In this document: positions 17,424 through 26,469 of the stretch, in pieces
Numbering within the stretch: position 1 is the first letter of the stretch
Layout: each line of letters starts with the position of its first letter
Origin: Bifidobacteriaceae bacterium
Lineage (GTDB): Bacteria; Actinomycetota; Actinomycetes; Actinomycetales; Bifidobacteriaceae
Length of the DNA stretch: 34,340 nucleotides
Direction: 5' to 3'
Assembly (NCBI GenBank): GCA_022649925.1
Contig: JALCOX010000014.1
Span: forward strand, 1-34,340
The notes under the pieces: generated by a model
What the model was told of the DNA's origin: nothing
The model's input: the letters and a program-made list of their open reading frames with translations, nothing else
Database searches by the model: none
Translations under genes and position numbers: made by a program

Positions 17424-18364
17424 CGGGAAGACTTGATATCCCCGGGTTCCGACCCTTCCATGCTCACGTTGCGTCGCGTGAAAAAATCAGCGAGTCCTTT
17501 GTTCGCATCGTGTTTGCGAGCCCAGAGTTTTCGAGGCTAGGGACAGACGGATGCGATCAGAGAATCAAGATCCTCTTCCCACTGCCGGGTGGAAGGTGGG
17601 GAGATCCGCATCTGTTTGACCCGGAGTCAGTGGCGCAGGGCATGTGGTATCAACAGTGGAAGGCTCTGGACAACGACGACCGCAACCCCGTGAGAACATA
17701 CACAATCCGTAAGGCGGACCCAGAGAACGGCGAGATGACGGTTGAATTCGTCTCTCATTCCAACCCTGGTCCTGCGGGGACCTTCGCGCAACAGTGTCGC
17801 ATAGGCGACGAAGTCGTGATAATAGGCCCCGATGCCTCATCACGCCATTCAGACTTGGGAATCGACTTCCGTCCGGGTCCCTCGCGTCACCTACTTCTGA
17901 TGGGTGACGAAACGGCCGTTCCCGCGATCAGCTCGATCCTCGAGCACCTTCACGACTCCGCGTGGCAAGGTTCTGGCTTGGCACTCACCGAGGTGCCTCG
18001 GAAGAGCGATTTCCGCACACTGAGAATGCCGTCGCACTTCCGGATGTACCAAACGGCCACAGATGGCCACAAAGGCGCCAGCTTGTTGGAACGGTTGAAG
18101 ACCTTGGCCGCTTCGGGCGCGGCGGGTTTCACGCCAGACCGTGACCAGACCGGTGAACGCATCGCCGACGTCGAAGATCTCTCCGATGCTGACTTCCTCT
18201 GGGAAGTTCCCCCTCAGGGGCCAGATGACGGGCTTTATGCGTGGGTAGCGGGGGAGGCCTCCATGGTGCGTTCCCTACGTCGTTTTCTGGTGGGTAACCT
18301 CGGTCTCGACCGGCACCGCATCGCCTTTATGGGCTATTACCGCGAAGGCAAAAGGGAGATTTAG
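17420..18364 (+). CDS. Siderophore-interacting protein (ViuB/SIP-type ferric-siderophore reductase)
   Basis: GTG 17420 overlaps the ATPase stop (GTGA). VRTYTIRKADPENGEMTVEFVSH, GPAGTFAQQCRIGDEVVIIGPDAS, HLLLMGDETAVPAISSILE, YAWVAGEASMVRSLRRFLVGNLGLDRHRIAFMGYYREGK. Confidence 0.93.
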   Translation: MTGRLDIPGFRPFHAHVASREKISESFVRIVFASPEFSRLGTDGCDQRIKILFPLPGGRWGDPHLFDPESVAQGMWYQQWKALDNDDRNPVRTYTIRKADPENGEMTVEFVSHSNPGPAGTFAQQCRIGDEVVIIGPDASSRHSDLGIDFRPGPSRHLLLMGDETAVPAISSILEHLHDSAWQGSGLALTEVPRKSDFRTLRMPSHFRMYQTATDGHKGASLLERLKTLAASGAAGFTPDRDQTGERIADVEDLSDADFLWEVPPQGPDDGLYAWVAGEASMVRSLRRFLVGNLGLDRHRIAFMGYYREGKREI

Positions 18365-18479
18365 CACACTTCGCAGGTGTGTCCAATGTGTAAGCACCTA
18401 GTGGAAAACGCCTTAATACGGCCCTTGCGAACTCCGAATCGCTACACTTGAACTCTGTGTCATACGACAAGGAGGCTAT

Positions 18480-19907
18480 ATGAGCGCTCAGGGATTGCAA
18501 GCGGCGGTCGACAAAATGCGTGCCAACGGCATGAGCGATGTCGCCATTACCTCCTTTGAACACCTTTATCGGTCCTGGGAAAAGAACGACTCCACCTGGA
18601 TTCGTGAGGCGGATGTGACTCCCTTCGCCGATGTCACGTGTCTCAGCGACGTTCACAACTCCATGGACTCGGACTTCGCCCTTGAGGCCTTGTCGCAGAC
18701 CGCCTTCTTGAAACTCAACGGTGGGTTGGGAACTTCAATGGGCCTGAGCAAGGCAAAATCGCTCTTGCCAGTGCGCATGCACAAGGGGAAAAACCTCCGC
18801 TTCATCGACGTTATTTTGGGACAGGTCACCTCCACGCGCCACAAACTTGGCGTTGATCTGCCGTTGACCTTCATGAACTCCTTCCGCACGTCGAAAGACA
18901 CGCTGTCGGTGGTTCATCGCAATCATCATTTTGTGCAGGACGAGGTTCCTGTCGAGATTCTCCAACATCAGGAGCCCAAAGTGCTCTTGGAAAATGGGGA
19001 ACCTGTTACATGGGAAGCCAATCCGGAACTTGAATGGTGCCCGTCAGGACATGGCGACGTCTATTGCACTCTGAACGATTCGGGCATTCTCGACATTCTG
19101 AGCGCCCGAGGCATCAAGTATCTCTTCATCTCCAACTCCGACAACCTCGGGGCACGTCCCAGCTCAACGGTCGCGGGCTACTTTGCTCAGACCGGTGCGG
19201 AATTCATGGTCGAAGTTGCACAGAAGACGTCGGCCGATATTAAAGGCGGCCACTTCGTCGTTGACAAAGTAACTGGACGTCTCGTGCTGCGCGAGATGTC
19301 GCAGGTCCATCCCGACGACCGGGCCGATGCCACGAATATTTCGAAGCACCCCTACTTCAACACCAACAACATCTGGGTGAGAATCGACGCTCTGAAGGAG
19401 AAGCTGGCGAAGTACGACGGAATTCTTCCGCTGCCCCTCATCAGCAACAACAAGCACGTCGACCCCACTAATCCGAATTCACCTGAGGTCGTGCAGTTGG
19501 AGACGGCAATGGGTGCGGCCGTCAGTCTCTTCGACCACTCCACGTGCCTGAAGGTGGATCGCCCACGCTTCCTGCCGGTCAAGACCACCAACGACCTCTT
19601 CATCATGAGATCCGATCGTTTCCATATGACCGACACCTACGAGATGGAGGATGGCAATTATATTTTCCCCTCCGTCGATCTGGACGAACGCTATTACAAG
19701 AACATCGACAGCTTCAACGAGCGATTCCCGTACTCCGTTCCCTCCATCGCGGCCGCCAATTCGGTAAGCGTGCAGGGGGATTGGACCTTCGGCAGGGGAG
19801 TGTCGTTCTTCGGCGACGCGCGGCTTGACGACGAGGAGAAACCCTCGTATGTTCCCAATGGTGAGTTCGTCGGACCCAGCGGAGTTGAGCCCGACGACTG
19901 GCGATGA
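18480..19907 (+). CDS. UTP--glucose-1-phosphate uridylyltransferase, eukaryotic-type UDPGP family
   Basis: 475 aa. KLNGGLGTSMGLSKAKSLLPVR, FMNSFRTSKDTL, WCPSGHGDVYCTL, FISNSDNLGA. SD aggagg. Confidence 0.93.
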   Translation: MSAQGLQAAVDKMRANGMSDVAITSFEHLYRSWEKNDSTWIREADVTPFADVTCLSDVHNSMDSDFALEALSQTAFLKLNGGLGTSMGLSKAKSLLPVRMHKGKNLRFIDVILGQVTSTRHKLGVDLPLTFMNSFRTSKDTLSVVHRNHHFVQDEVPVEILQHQEPKVLLENGEPVTWEANPELEWCPSGHGDVYCTLNDSGILDILSARGIKYLFISNSDNLGARPSSTVAGYFAQTGAEFMVEVAQKTSADIKGGHFVVDKVTGRLVLREMSQVHPDDRADATNISKHPYFNTNNIWVRIDALKEKLAKYDGILPLPLISNNKHVDPTNPNSPEVVQLETAMGAAVSLFDHSTCLKVDRPRFLPVKTTNDLFIMRSDRFHMTDTYEMEDGNYIFPSVDLDERYYKNIDSFNERFPYSVPSIAAANSVSVQGDWTFGRGVSFFGDARLDDEEKPSYVPNGEFVGPSGVEPDDWR

Positions 19908-20039
19908 CAATCAATTCATTCACTAATCGGCTGAATTTAAGAAAATAACGAGTATTCCGCAGATTATGAATTAAGATAGGGAAAGTGTCTTCGAGGCTTA
20001 GGCACATTTTGGTACGAACTTATCGAGACGTGAGGACAG

Positions 20040-21944
20040 ATGGCAGAGGGTTCATCGAATGGTAGGCGCCGCTTCTCCGACAAATGGGGCAAACACGAAC
20101 TGGATGTCTTGGCAGTTTTGTCGTCGGCGTTTCCCCAGTGGCTCACCTCTCGGCAGATAGCTCAGCGAGTCAAGGCGTACGCGGATTCGTACGGGGAACT
20201 TGCCGATCAGGCAGCAAAGGCAGCTTTCGCGAAGCAGTTCCAGCGAGATCGGGCAAAGCTCGCGGCAATGGGCATCGCGATTGAGTCCCGCCAGCCCGAA
20301 TACTCGTCAAAATCGGACGGTCAAGATTTCGCGTCGTATCGTCTCCAACTCGGCGACGACCCACGCATTCGCATGCACTTTGCACCCGATGACATGCCGA
20401 TACTCGCTGCAGCAAATTACTTGGCGCAGTCTCTGTCGTCGTCGTCCAACGCTCTGAAACCGGCGACGAGTGAGCAAAACGAGCACGACTCAAAGGATTC
20501 TCGTACGGCACCGCGCGTGCCGCACATTCCGGTTCCCGGATTGGGACTTGACTCCATTGCGCCCGGCTTGGGCACGCAGAAGATTCCGAAGAACCTCGTC
20601 GACGTCATCGATTCGCGCCGTTTTGCTGCGACGGTGGAGGCAGACGGAGAACTCATCAACGTGGCCTACACCGATTCTGACGACCTCGCGATGTTTGTCC
20701 TCGAGCACCCCGGCTCATCGGTAAAGAGCCCACAGGAGGCCGCCGATGCCTTCGAGCGCCGCCTCAATGCCGCAGCCGACTTCGATCTCGCGGACCTGGG
20801 ACACAAGTCAACCCCTGTCCCCGCAGCGGAGCGTATCGTTCAGGCGAGCGTTCCGGTTCCGGTCGCAACCACGGCGAAGAACCACAGTAAGCGCAGTCTC
20901 ACAGCGTCCAGCCAGACCGGTTCCGAGGTGGATCGTCGCCTCCGGCTCATGCTCTTCCTCTCGGCTCACTTGGGTGAGGAATACACACTCGACGAGCTTG
21001 CGGAGCGTTTCATCGAGAGGACCCGCACAGACGACGAGAAGCGGCGTGCCATCGCCGTTGTTCGCAAGGACATCGGCACTCTGACGACCGTTTCAGACGA
21101 CGGTGAAATCGCTGGATCCCAATTCTTTGACATCGATTGGTCCTTGCTCGAAGACTCAGGAGTCGTGTCGGCCACCAATTCACTCGGCCTCGAACGACTC
21201 GCGGGAATCTCGCCGCAGTATCTGAGTCTTCTCACTGCCTCTGTCAGCTATCTGGCGCATTCACCGCTCCTTCCGGAGGACGCACGTCACCAGGCGCTCA
21301 CGCTCTACTCGAAGCTGCGCGAGCACACCGTGCCCGGTTCCACCCCGTGGCTTAGCCTCACCGGCTACGAGCTTGAACCCCCGGCATTGCCCATCATTCA
21401 GGAGGCAATCAAGGCCGGTTCATTGCTCGAAATTGAGTACACGGACGGAGCTGGACGCACCCGCGACAAGCGCGTCATCCCGGCAAAGGTCTTCGTGGAC
21501 GAGGGCGTGTATTACGTCGCCGTCTGGAACATGGCGAAGGATTCCAGGAGCTCCGACGAGCATCCAGTGTTCAACGCCTCCACTTCAGACGAATGGTCGG
21601 TCCTGCGGATTGCGCGCATTGGGAAGGCGGAACTCATTGAGCCCGACGAGCCTGTCCATCTGCCCGACGTTCCGGTCGACGAGCTGCGTCAGTGGAGCTT
21701 CGACAACGGGACAGAGGCTGTCTTTGTCACCGATAAGCCGGATCTACCCTTTATCGCAAAGCTGCCCGGAGCTACTGTGGAGCCCTGGAATGAGGGCGAA
21801 AAGGTGCATCTCACGGTGTCGTCCGATTCGTGGTTCGTCGCCTTTTGCATCGCGCACGCACGTCACATCAAGGCCGTGGGCCCCGAAACGCTGCGTACGA
21901 TGATTACGGCTCGGGCCCAGCGTGAACTGAGCGTGACCTCCTGA
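20040..21944 (+). CDS. pafBC: Fused PafB-PafC-type WYL-domain transcriptional regulator
   Basis: 634 aa with two HTH-like N-terminal modules (DVLAVLSSAFPQWLTSRQIAQRV... and RLRLMLFLSAHLGEEYTLDELAERF...), each followed by WYL-type sequence. The clearest is LLEIEYTDGAGRTRDKRVIPAKVFVDEGVYYVAVWN. Confidence 0.85.
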   Translation: MAEGSSNGRRRFSDKWGKHELDVLAVLSSAFPQWLTSRQIAQRVKAYADSYGELADQAAKAAFAKQFQRDRAKLAAMGIAIESRQPEYSSKSDGQDFASYRLQLGDDPRIRMHFAPDDMPILAAANYLAQSLSSSSNALKPATSEQNEHDSKDSRTAPRVPHIPVPGLGLDSIAPGLGTQKIPKNLVDVIDSRRFAATVEADGELINVAYTDSDDLAMFVLEHPGSSVKSPQEAADAFERRLNAAADFDLADLGHKSTPVPAAERIVQASVPVPVATTAKNHSKRSLTASSQTGSEVDRRLRLMLFLSAHLGEEYTLDELAERFIERTRTDDEKRRAIAVVRKDIGTLTTVSDDGEIAGSQFFDIDWSLLEDSGVVSATNSLGLERLAGISPQYLSLLTASVSYLAHSPLLPEDARHQALTLYSKLREHTVPGSTPWLSLTGYELEPPALPIIQEAIKAGSLLEIEYTDGAGRTRDKRVIPAKVFVDEGVYYVAVWNMAKDSRSSDEHPVFNASTSDEWSVLRIARIGKAELIEPDEPVHLPDVPVDELRQWSFDNGTEAVFVTDKPDLPFIAKLPGATVEPWNEGEKVHLTVSSDSWFVAFCIAHARHIKAVGPETLRTMITARAQRELSVTS

Positions 21945-21976
21945 GAGAGGTGTGAATCAGGGAGAAAGGGGCTTCG

Positions 21977-22333
21977 ATGCCAGGCTGGATTTGGATCGTA
22001 CTCGTGGCGTTTATGCTCGTCATACTCATTGCGGGAGGCGTTTACGTCTTTCTGAAAGGCCTCCACGCCTATCGTGGGCTCGGAGGCCTTGGCGCACGTG
22101 TCCAGAAAGATCTCTCGGCGATGAACATTGGCAGTGATCAATCCGACGGTGAAGAGCGAGCGGCTCCCGCGGTCACAGAACCCCTCTCACAAACCTCGCG
22201 GCGGTACGAGGACGCACATCTGCAACGCCTCGAGTACAAGAGGCGCCGACGCAATCGCCACACCCAGACGTGGGCGAGGTGGGAACGTTTCAACACCGTG
22301 AACACACCGAACAACGAGGGCGGCAACCGCTAA
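21977..22333 (+). CDS. Small single-TM protein with basic C-terminal region
   Basis: 118 aa: MPGWIWIVLVAFMLVILIAGGVYVFLKGLHAYRGLGGL... then YKRRRRNRHTQTWARWER. SD gggagaaagg; tightly packed operon. Confidence 0.75.
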   Translation: MPGWIWIVLVAFMLVILIAGGVYVFLKGLHAYRGLGGLGARVQKDLSAMNIGSDQSDGEERAAPAVTEPLSQTSRRYEDAHLQRLEYKRRRRNRHTQTWARWERFNTVNTPNNEGGNR

Positions 22334-22335
22334 AA

Positions 22336-23439
22336 ATGGCACATGTTTATAAAACAACGCAGCCTCATAGAACGACACAGCCCCATGCCTTCGCACAGAC
22401 GGACGCGCGCCATCTGACGCAAGAGGGCATGACCGTTGGCGTCGTCACCAACCCAGCCGCAAATCGAGGTCACGGCCGCAAGGTGGGTCTCACCGTCATA
22501 GAAAATCTCCTGGGCCTCGAGGCATCACACGGAATCGCAATTCAGGATCTCACGGGAACCTCGGCCGAGGATTCGCTCCATCGCGTTCGCACCTCGGCGT
22601 TGAAACTCGATGCACTCGTCGTGGTCGGGGGAGACGGGATGGTCTCTCTCGGGGCCAACGCCGCGGCAGAACTCGACATTCCACTCGGCATTGTGGCGTG
22701 CGGCTCTGGCAACGACTTCGCCCGTGGCATCGGCCTGCCTATCAATCGCATCAAGACCTCCGTCAACGCCATCATCGCGGCGCTCACCACGCGAACCGTG
22801 GTCCCTATCGATCTCGGCCACGTCGTGTCCCCAGAGGACGGCGGCAACCGCATCGACAAGTATTACGCGGGGCAGCTCTCCTGCGGTGTCGACGCGCAGA
22901 TCAATCAGGACGCCAACGTGTCTCACCTGCCCGTCGGTCCGATTCGTTACATGGCAGCCGCCATCAAGGAAATCAGCCATCTCAAGGCCTACGGCTATTC
23001 GATGAGCTACGTGGGCAAGAGCAAAAGCGGCGACGACGAGCGCGACAGCTTTGACTTCGATTCACCACTGCTGAGCATTGCTAACTCGCGCTTCATTGGG
23101 GGAGGGATTGAATTGTCTCCAAAATCGGACGTGCGCGACGGACTGCTCGACCTCATCTGGGCTCGCTGGAAGCCAACGGGAAGCCAGGGACTCAATCTGC
23201 TCAAGCGCGCGTACCAAGGTGACCACCTGAGTTCTCCGGTCATCGGCAACGAACTGGTGACGTCCGTTCTCATCGAGAGGTCGGAAACCGGTGACGCTGC
23301 ACCCATCGCCATGGCGGACGGAGAAGTCGTCGGAACGCTGCCTCTGAAGGTCAACGTGGCACACGCAGCCCTGAAATTGCTGGTACCGCCGTCCGTGGCA
23401 TCGGCGTGGGAGGAATGGAAAGATCACGAAACGAACTGA
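22336..23439 (+). CDS. Diacylglycerol kinase-like / lipid kinase (DAGK catalytic domain)
   Basis: From ATG 22336. VGVVTNPAANRGHGRK, DALVVVGGDGMVSLGANAAAELDIPLGIVACGSGNDFARGIGLP, MADGEVVGTLPLKVNVAHAALKLLVP. Confidence 0.9.
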   Translation: MAHVYKTTQPHRTTQPHAFAQTDARHLTQEGMTVGVVTNPAANRGHGRKVGLTVIENLLGLEASHGIAIQDLTGTSAEDSLHRVRTSALKLDALVVVGGDGMVSLGANAAAELDIPLGIVACGSGNDFARGIGLPINRIKTSVNAIIAALTTRTVVPIDLGHVVSPEDGGNRIDKYYAGQLSCGVDAQINQDANVSHLPVGPIRYMAAAIKEISHLKAYGYSMSYVGKSKSGDDERDSFDFDSPLLSIANSRFIGGGIELSPKSDVRDGLLDLIWARWKPTGSQGLNLLKRAYQGDHLSSPVIGNELVTSVLIERSETGDAAPIAMADGEVVGTLPLKVNVAHAALKLLVPPSVASAWEEWKDHETN

Positions 23440-26050
23440 CAACGACGAGGCATTATCACCCGCCCAGCGGTACAACCGCTTCAAGGAATATGCCTCTCAC
23501 GAACGCAGTGTCGCAGGCTCTTTTGAAAGGTCCCTCGATTTTCCCTTGGACGATTTCCAATCCAAGGCACTGACATCCCTCGAAGAGGGGAATAACGTTC
23601 TGGTAGCAGCCCCCACAGGCGCAGGCAAGACGGTTGTGGCAGATTTCGCCATTTACCTCGCCCGACACAAGAACGTCAAGGCGTTCTACACCACCCCCAT
23701 CAAAGCGTTGAGTAACCAGAAGTACCACGACCTGGTGGAGGAGTACGGCGAGAACCAGGTGGGACTCCTCACGGGAGATACCTCAATCAATTCCGAGGCG
23801 AACATTGTCGTCATGACGACGGAGGTGTTGCGCAACATGATTTATGAGCGCTCCACCACGCTCGATGCGCTGCGCTACGTCATCCTCGACGAAATTCACT
23901 TCCTGGGGGACAGGTTCCGCGGCCAGGTCTGGGAAGAAGTCATCATCCACCTGCCACAGAGCGTGAAAATCGTGGGACTGTCGGCAACCGTGTCCAACAT
24001 TGAGGATTTTGGGGCCTGGATCGAATCCGTCCGTGGTGCGACCTCACTCATTGTGTCGGAGACGCGCCCAGTTCCACTCGACCAGAGCGTGATGCTGCAG
24101 CCTTCCCGTCACCGTGAGCCCGAGATCTTTGACCTGTATCAATCGTCGGTGGACTCGAGCCGGCAGTCAGCGCAACGAAAATCCCCTCGCGTCAACCCGG
24201 AACTCATTTCGCGTGTGCGCGAACTTGACCGCATGGCGCAGCGTCGTTCTCCCGAGCGGGAATCCCGCAGAGGGGGACGCAACCATCACTCCAGTCGAAA
24301 CGATCACTCCCATTCATCGGCGCACAGGTTTACGCCGTCGAGGTGGGCGGTCGTCGACGAGCTTGACTATCTCGATCTCCTTCCAGGGATCTATTTCATC
24401 TTCTCTCGGGCGGGCTGCGACGCCGCCGTCGAGCAATGCCTCCACGCCGGCTTGGAACTCACCACCGACGCGGAAGCCCGCCGCATCCGCCAGATTGCGG
24501 ATGGAATGGTGAGCGGAACCATGAGCACTCAAGATCTCAAGGCCCTGCATTACTCGTCGTTCCGCTTCGCACTCGAGCAGGGCTTTGCGGCCCACCACGC
24601 GGGCATGGTCTCGCTCTTTCGTGAGATTGTGGAGAAGGTCTTTGAGGAAGGCCTCATCCGGGTCGTCTTTGCCACGGAGACACTCGCCTTGGGCATCAAC
24701 ATGCCCGCTCGTTCAGTCGTGATTGAGAAGCTTGAGAAGTTCAACGGATCCGACCACGTGCCGCTCACGCCCGGCGAATACACGCAGTTGACAGGTCGTG
24801 CGGGGCGGCGAGGGACCGATGTCATCGGCCACGCGGTCGTCGTGGATCACGCGAATTTCGACCCAACGGCACTGGCGGCGTTATCCTCCCGCCGCGTGTA
24901 CCCGCTGCATTCTCAGTTCTCTCCGTCTTTCAACATGGCCGTCAACCTTCTCAACGTTCACGACTACGACACTGCGCGTCGCACCTTGGATCAGTCCTTC
25001 GCACAGTGGGAGGCCAGCGAGTCGTCCACGGATCTCGAGGCCAGCATCGCGACTCTTGAGGAGACTCTGAAAGGTTACGAAGAAGCGTTTGCCTGCGACT
25101 TTGGCGATTTCAAGGAGTTCCTCCAGCTGCGCTCCACACTGACCGACCTGGAGCGCTCGGCTCGCCGCAAGCTCAAGCACACGCAATTTTCTTCGGATAA
25201 GGCTAGAAAGAAGGCCTTTGCCGCACTTGACGATCAGATTGCGCACACGCGCAAGGCCGAGCGGAATCATCCGTGCAGAAACTGTCCCGACCTCTCGAAA
25301 CACCTCAAGTGGGGCAACCGGTGGCTGCGCGAGCACAAGGAGTTGATGCGCCTACAGAACAGGTACGAGTACCGCACCGGCATGGTCGCGCGCCGCTTCG
25401 ATCTCATCTGTTCCGTGCTCAAGGACCTCGATTATCTCAGAGACGACAAGCGTTCACACGGTTTTGAACTGACGTGGCGAGGCCAGGTGCTTCGACGCCT
25501 GTACACCGAAAAGGACCTTCTCCTCGCAGAATGCCTCATTGGGGGAGTTTTTGACGATCTCACTGCACAGGAGCTCGCCGCCGTGATGTCCGGAGTCATC
25601 TATGAATCTCGACGGTCTTCGTCTTCTGAACCGAGGCATTTCCCCGGAGGGCGCAACGGCGCGATCGCGGTCGCAGCCACTCACATGAGCGAGATCTGGG
25701 AGGATCTCAGTTACACGCTCGAGGACGCGAACTTGGATCCACCGGAAAAGCTCGATTTTGGCATTGTCGAAGCGATTTTCGATTGGTCCGCTGAGAAGCC
25801 GCTCGCGCGAGTTCTCGACGAGAATGATTTCGGACCCGGAGATTTCGTCCGCACCTGCAAGCGTCTCTGCGACGTTTTGGGACAGCTCGAGACAGCCGTT
25901 GACTACATTCCGCAGAGCTCTCGTCTGCGTGATGTCGCTCGGGAAGCTTATGACCTCATCAACAGGGGAGTGGTGGCCTATTCAGGCACTATGCCAGGAG
26001 AAACTAAATCTGAAGACGGGAATAAAACAGGAGTCCAAGCTGTTCAGTAG
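23423..26050 (+). CDS. DEAD/DEAH-box helicase, Mtr4/HelY-like; start codon uncertain (tracked TTG 23546, candidate ATC 23423)
   Basis: DDFQSKALTSLEEGNNVLVAAPTGAGKTVVADFAIYLA, LLTGDTSIN, VILDEIHFLGD, VGLSATVSN, HHAGMVS, ATETLALGINMPARSVVIEKLEKF, QLTGRAGRRGTDVIGHAVV. The upstream codons in frame also look coding (ALSPAQRYNRFKEYASHERSVAGSFERSLDFPLDDFQ). Confidence 0.88.
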   Translation: MTKRTDNDEALSPAQRYNRFKEYASHERSVAGSFERSLDFPLDDFQSKALTSLEEGNNVLVAAPTGAGKTVVADFAIYLARHKNVKAFYTTPIKALSNQKYHDLVEEYGENQVGLLTGDTSINSEANIVVMTTEVLRNMIYERSTTLDALRYVILDEIHFLGDRFRGQVWEEVIIHLPQSVKIVGLSATVSNIEDFGAWIESVRGATSLIVSETRPVPLDQSVMLQPSRHREPEIFDLYQSSVDSSRQSAQRKSPRVNPELISRVRELDRMAQRRSPERESRRGGRNHHSSRNDHSHSSAHRFTPSRWAVVDELDYLDLLPGIYFIFSRAGCDAAVEQCLHAGLELTTDAEARRIRQIADGMVSGTMSTQDLKALHYSSFRFALEQGFAAHHAGMVSLFREIVEKVFEEGLIRVVFATETLALGINMPARSVVIEKLEKFNGSDHVPLTPGEYTQLTGRAGRRGTDVIGHAVVVDHANFDPTALAALSSRRVYPLHSQFSPSFNMAVNLLNVHDYDTARRTLDQSFAQWEASESSTDLEASIATLEETLKGYEEAFACDFGDFKEFLQLRSTLTDLERSARRKLKHTQFSSDKARKKAFAALDDQIAHTRKAERNHPCRNCPDLSKHLKWGNRWLREHKELMRLQNRYEYRTGMVARRFDLICSVLKDLDYLRDDKRSHGFELTWRGQVLRRLYTEKDLLLAECLIGGVFDDLTAQELAAVMSGVIYESRRSSSSEPRHFPGGRNGAIAVAATHMSEIWEDLSYTLEDANLDPPEKLDFGIVEAIFDWSAEKPLARVLDENDFGPGDFVRTCKRLCDVLGQLETAVDYIPQSSRLRDVAREAYDLINRGVVAYSGTMPGETKSEDGNKTGVQAVQ

Positions 26051-26078
26051 CTTGGAACAAGCACTCTAGGAGGAATAA

Positions 26079-26426
26079 ATGGCAGAACGCAGTCTGCGCG
26101 GTATGAGTATCGGTGCAAAGTCACTGGAATCGGACGAGAATGTCGACTTCGCAGCGCGCATCGAAGTGGCGTATGTGTGCCCGAAGAACCATCGCACGAT
26201 TCTTCCCTTCGCCGAAGGCGCAGAGATTCCGGATCAGTGGGAATGCCGCTGCGGTCGCACCGCAACCCGTGAGGATGCCACGACTTCGGATTCACTCGAA
26301 CCAGGAAAGCCTCAGCGCACTCACTGGGATATGCTTCTCGAACGCCGCAGCGAAGACGAATTAAAGGAGCTCCTGAAGAAGCGTCTCAAGATGCACGCCG
26401 AAGGTTGGTTCCCAGACTACGAGTGA
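26079..26426 (+). CDS. rbpA: RNA polymerase-binding protein RbpA
   Basis: 115 aa. MAERSLRGMSIGAKSLESDENVDFAARIEVAYVCPKNHRTILPFAEGAEIPDQWECRCG...THWDMLLERRSEDELKELLKKRL. SD aggagg. Confidence 0.95.
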   Translation: MAERSLRGMSIGAKSLESDENVDFAARIEVAYVCPKNHRTILPFAEGAEIPDQWECRCGRTATREDATTSDSLEPGKPQRTHWDMLLERRSEDELKELLKKRLKMHAEGWFPDYE

Positions 26427-26469
26427 ATTTCGGGGGAGCACGGAGCAAGGTGGGAAGACGCAGGAACAT

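Noticed and set aside
18362-18385. Small CACAC/GTGTG stem after the siderophore-interacting protein
   Set aside because: Only about 5 bp with no U-tract; too weak to call a terminator.
21977-22333. Considered as TatA because of its location after pafBC
   Set aside because: Lacks the TatA FG motif and following amphipathic helix; reported as an unknown membrane protein instead.
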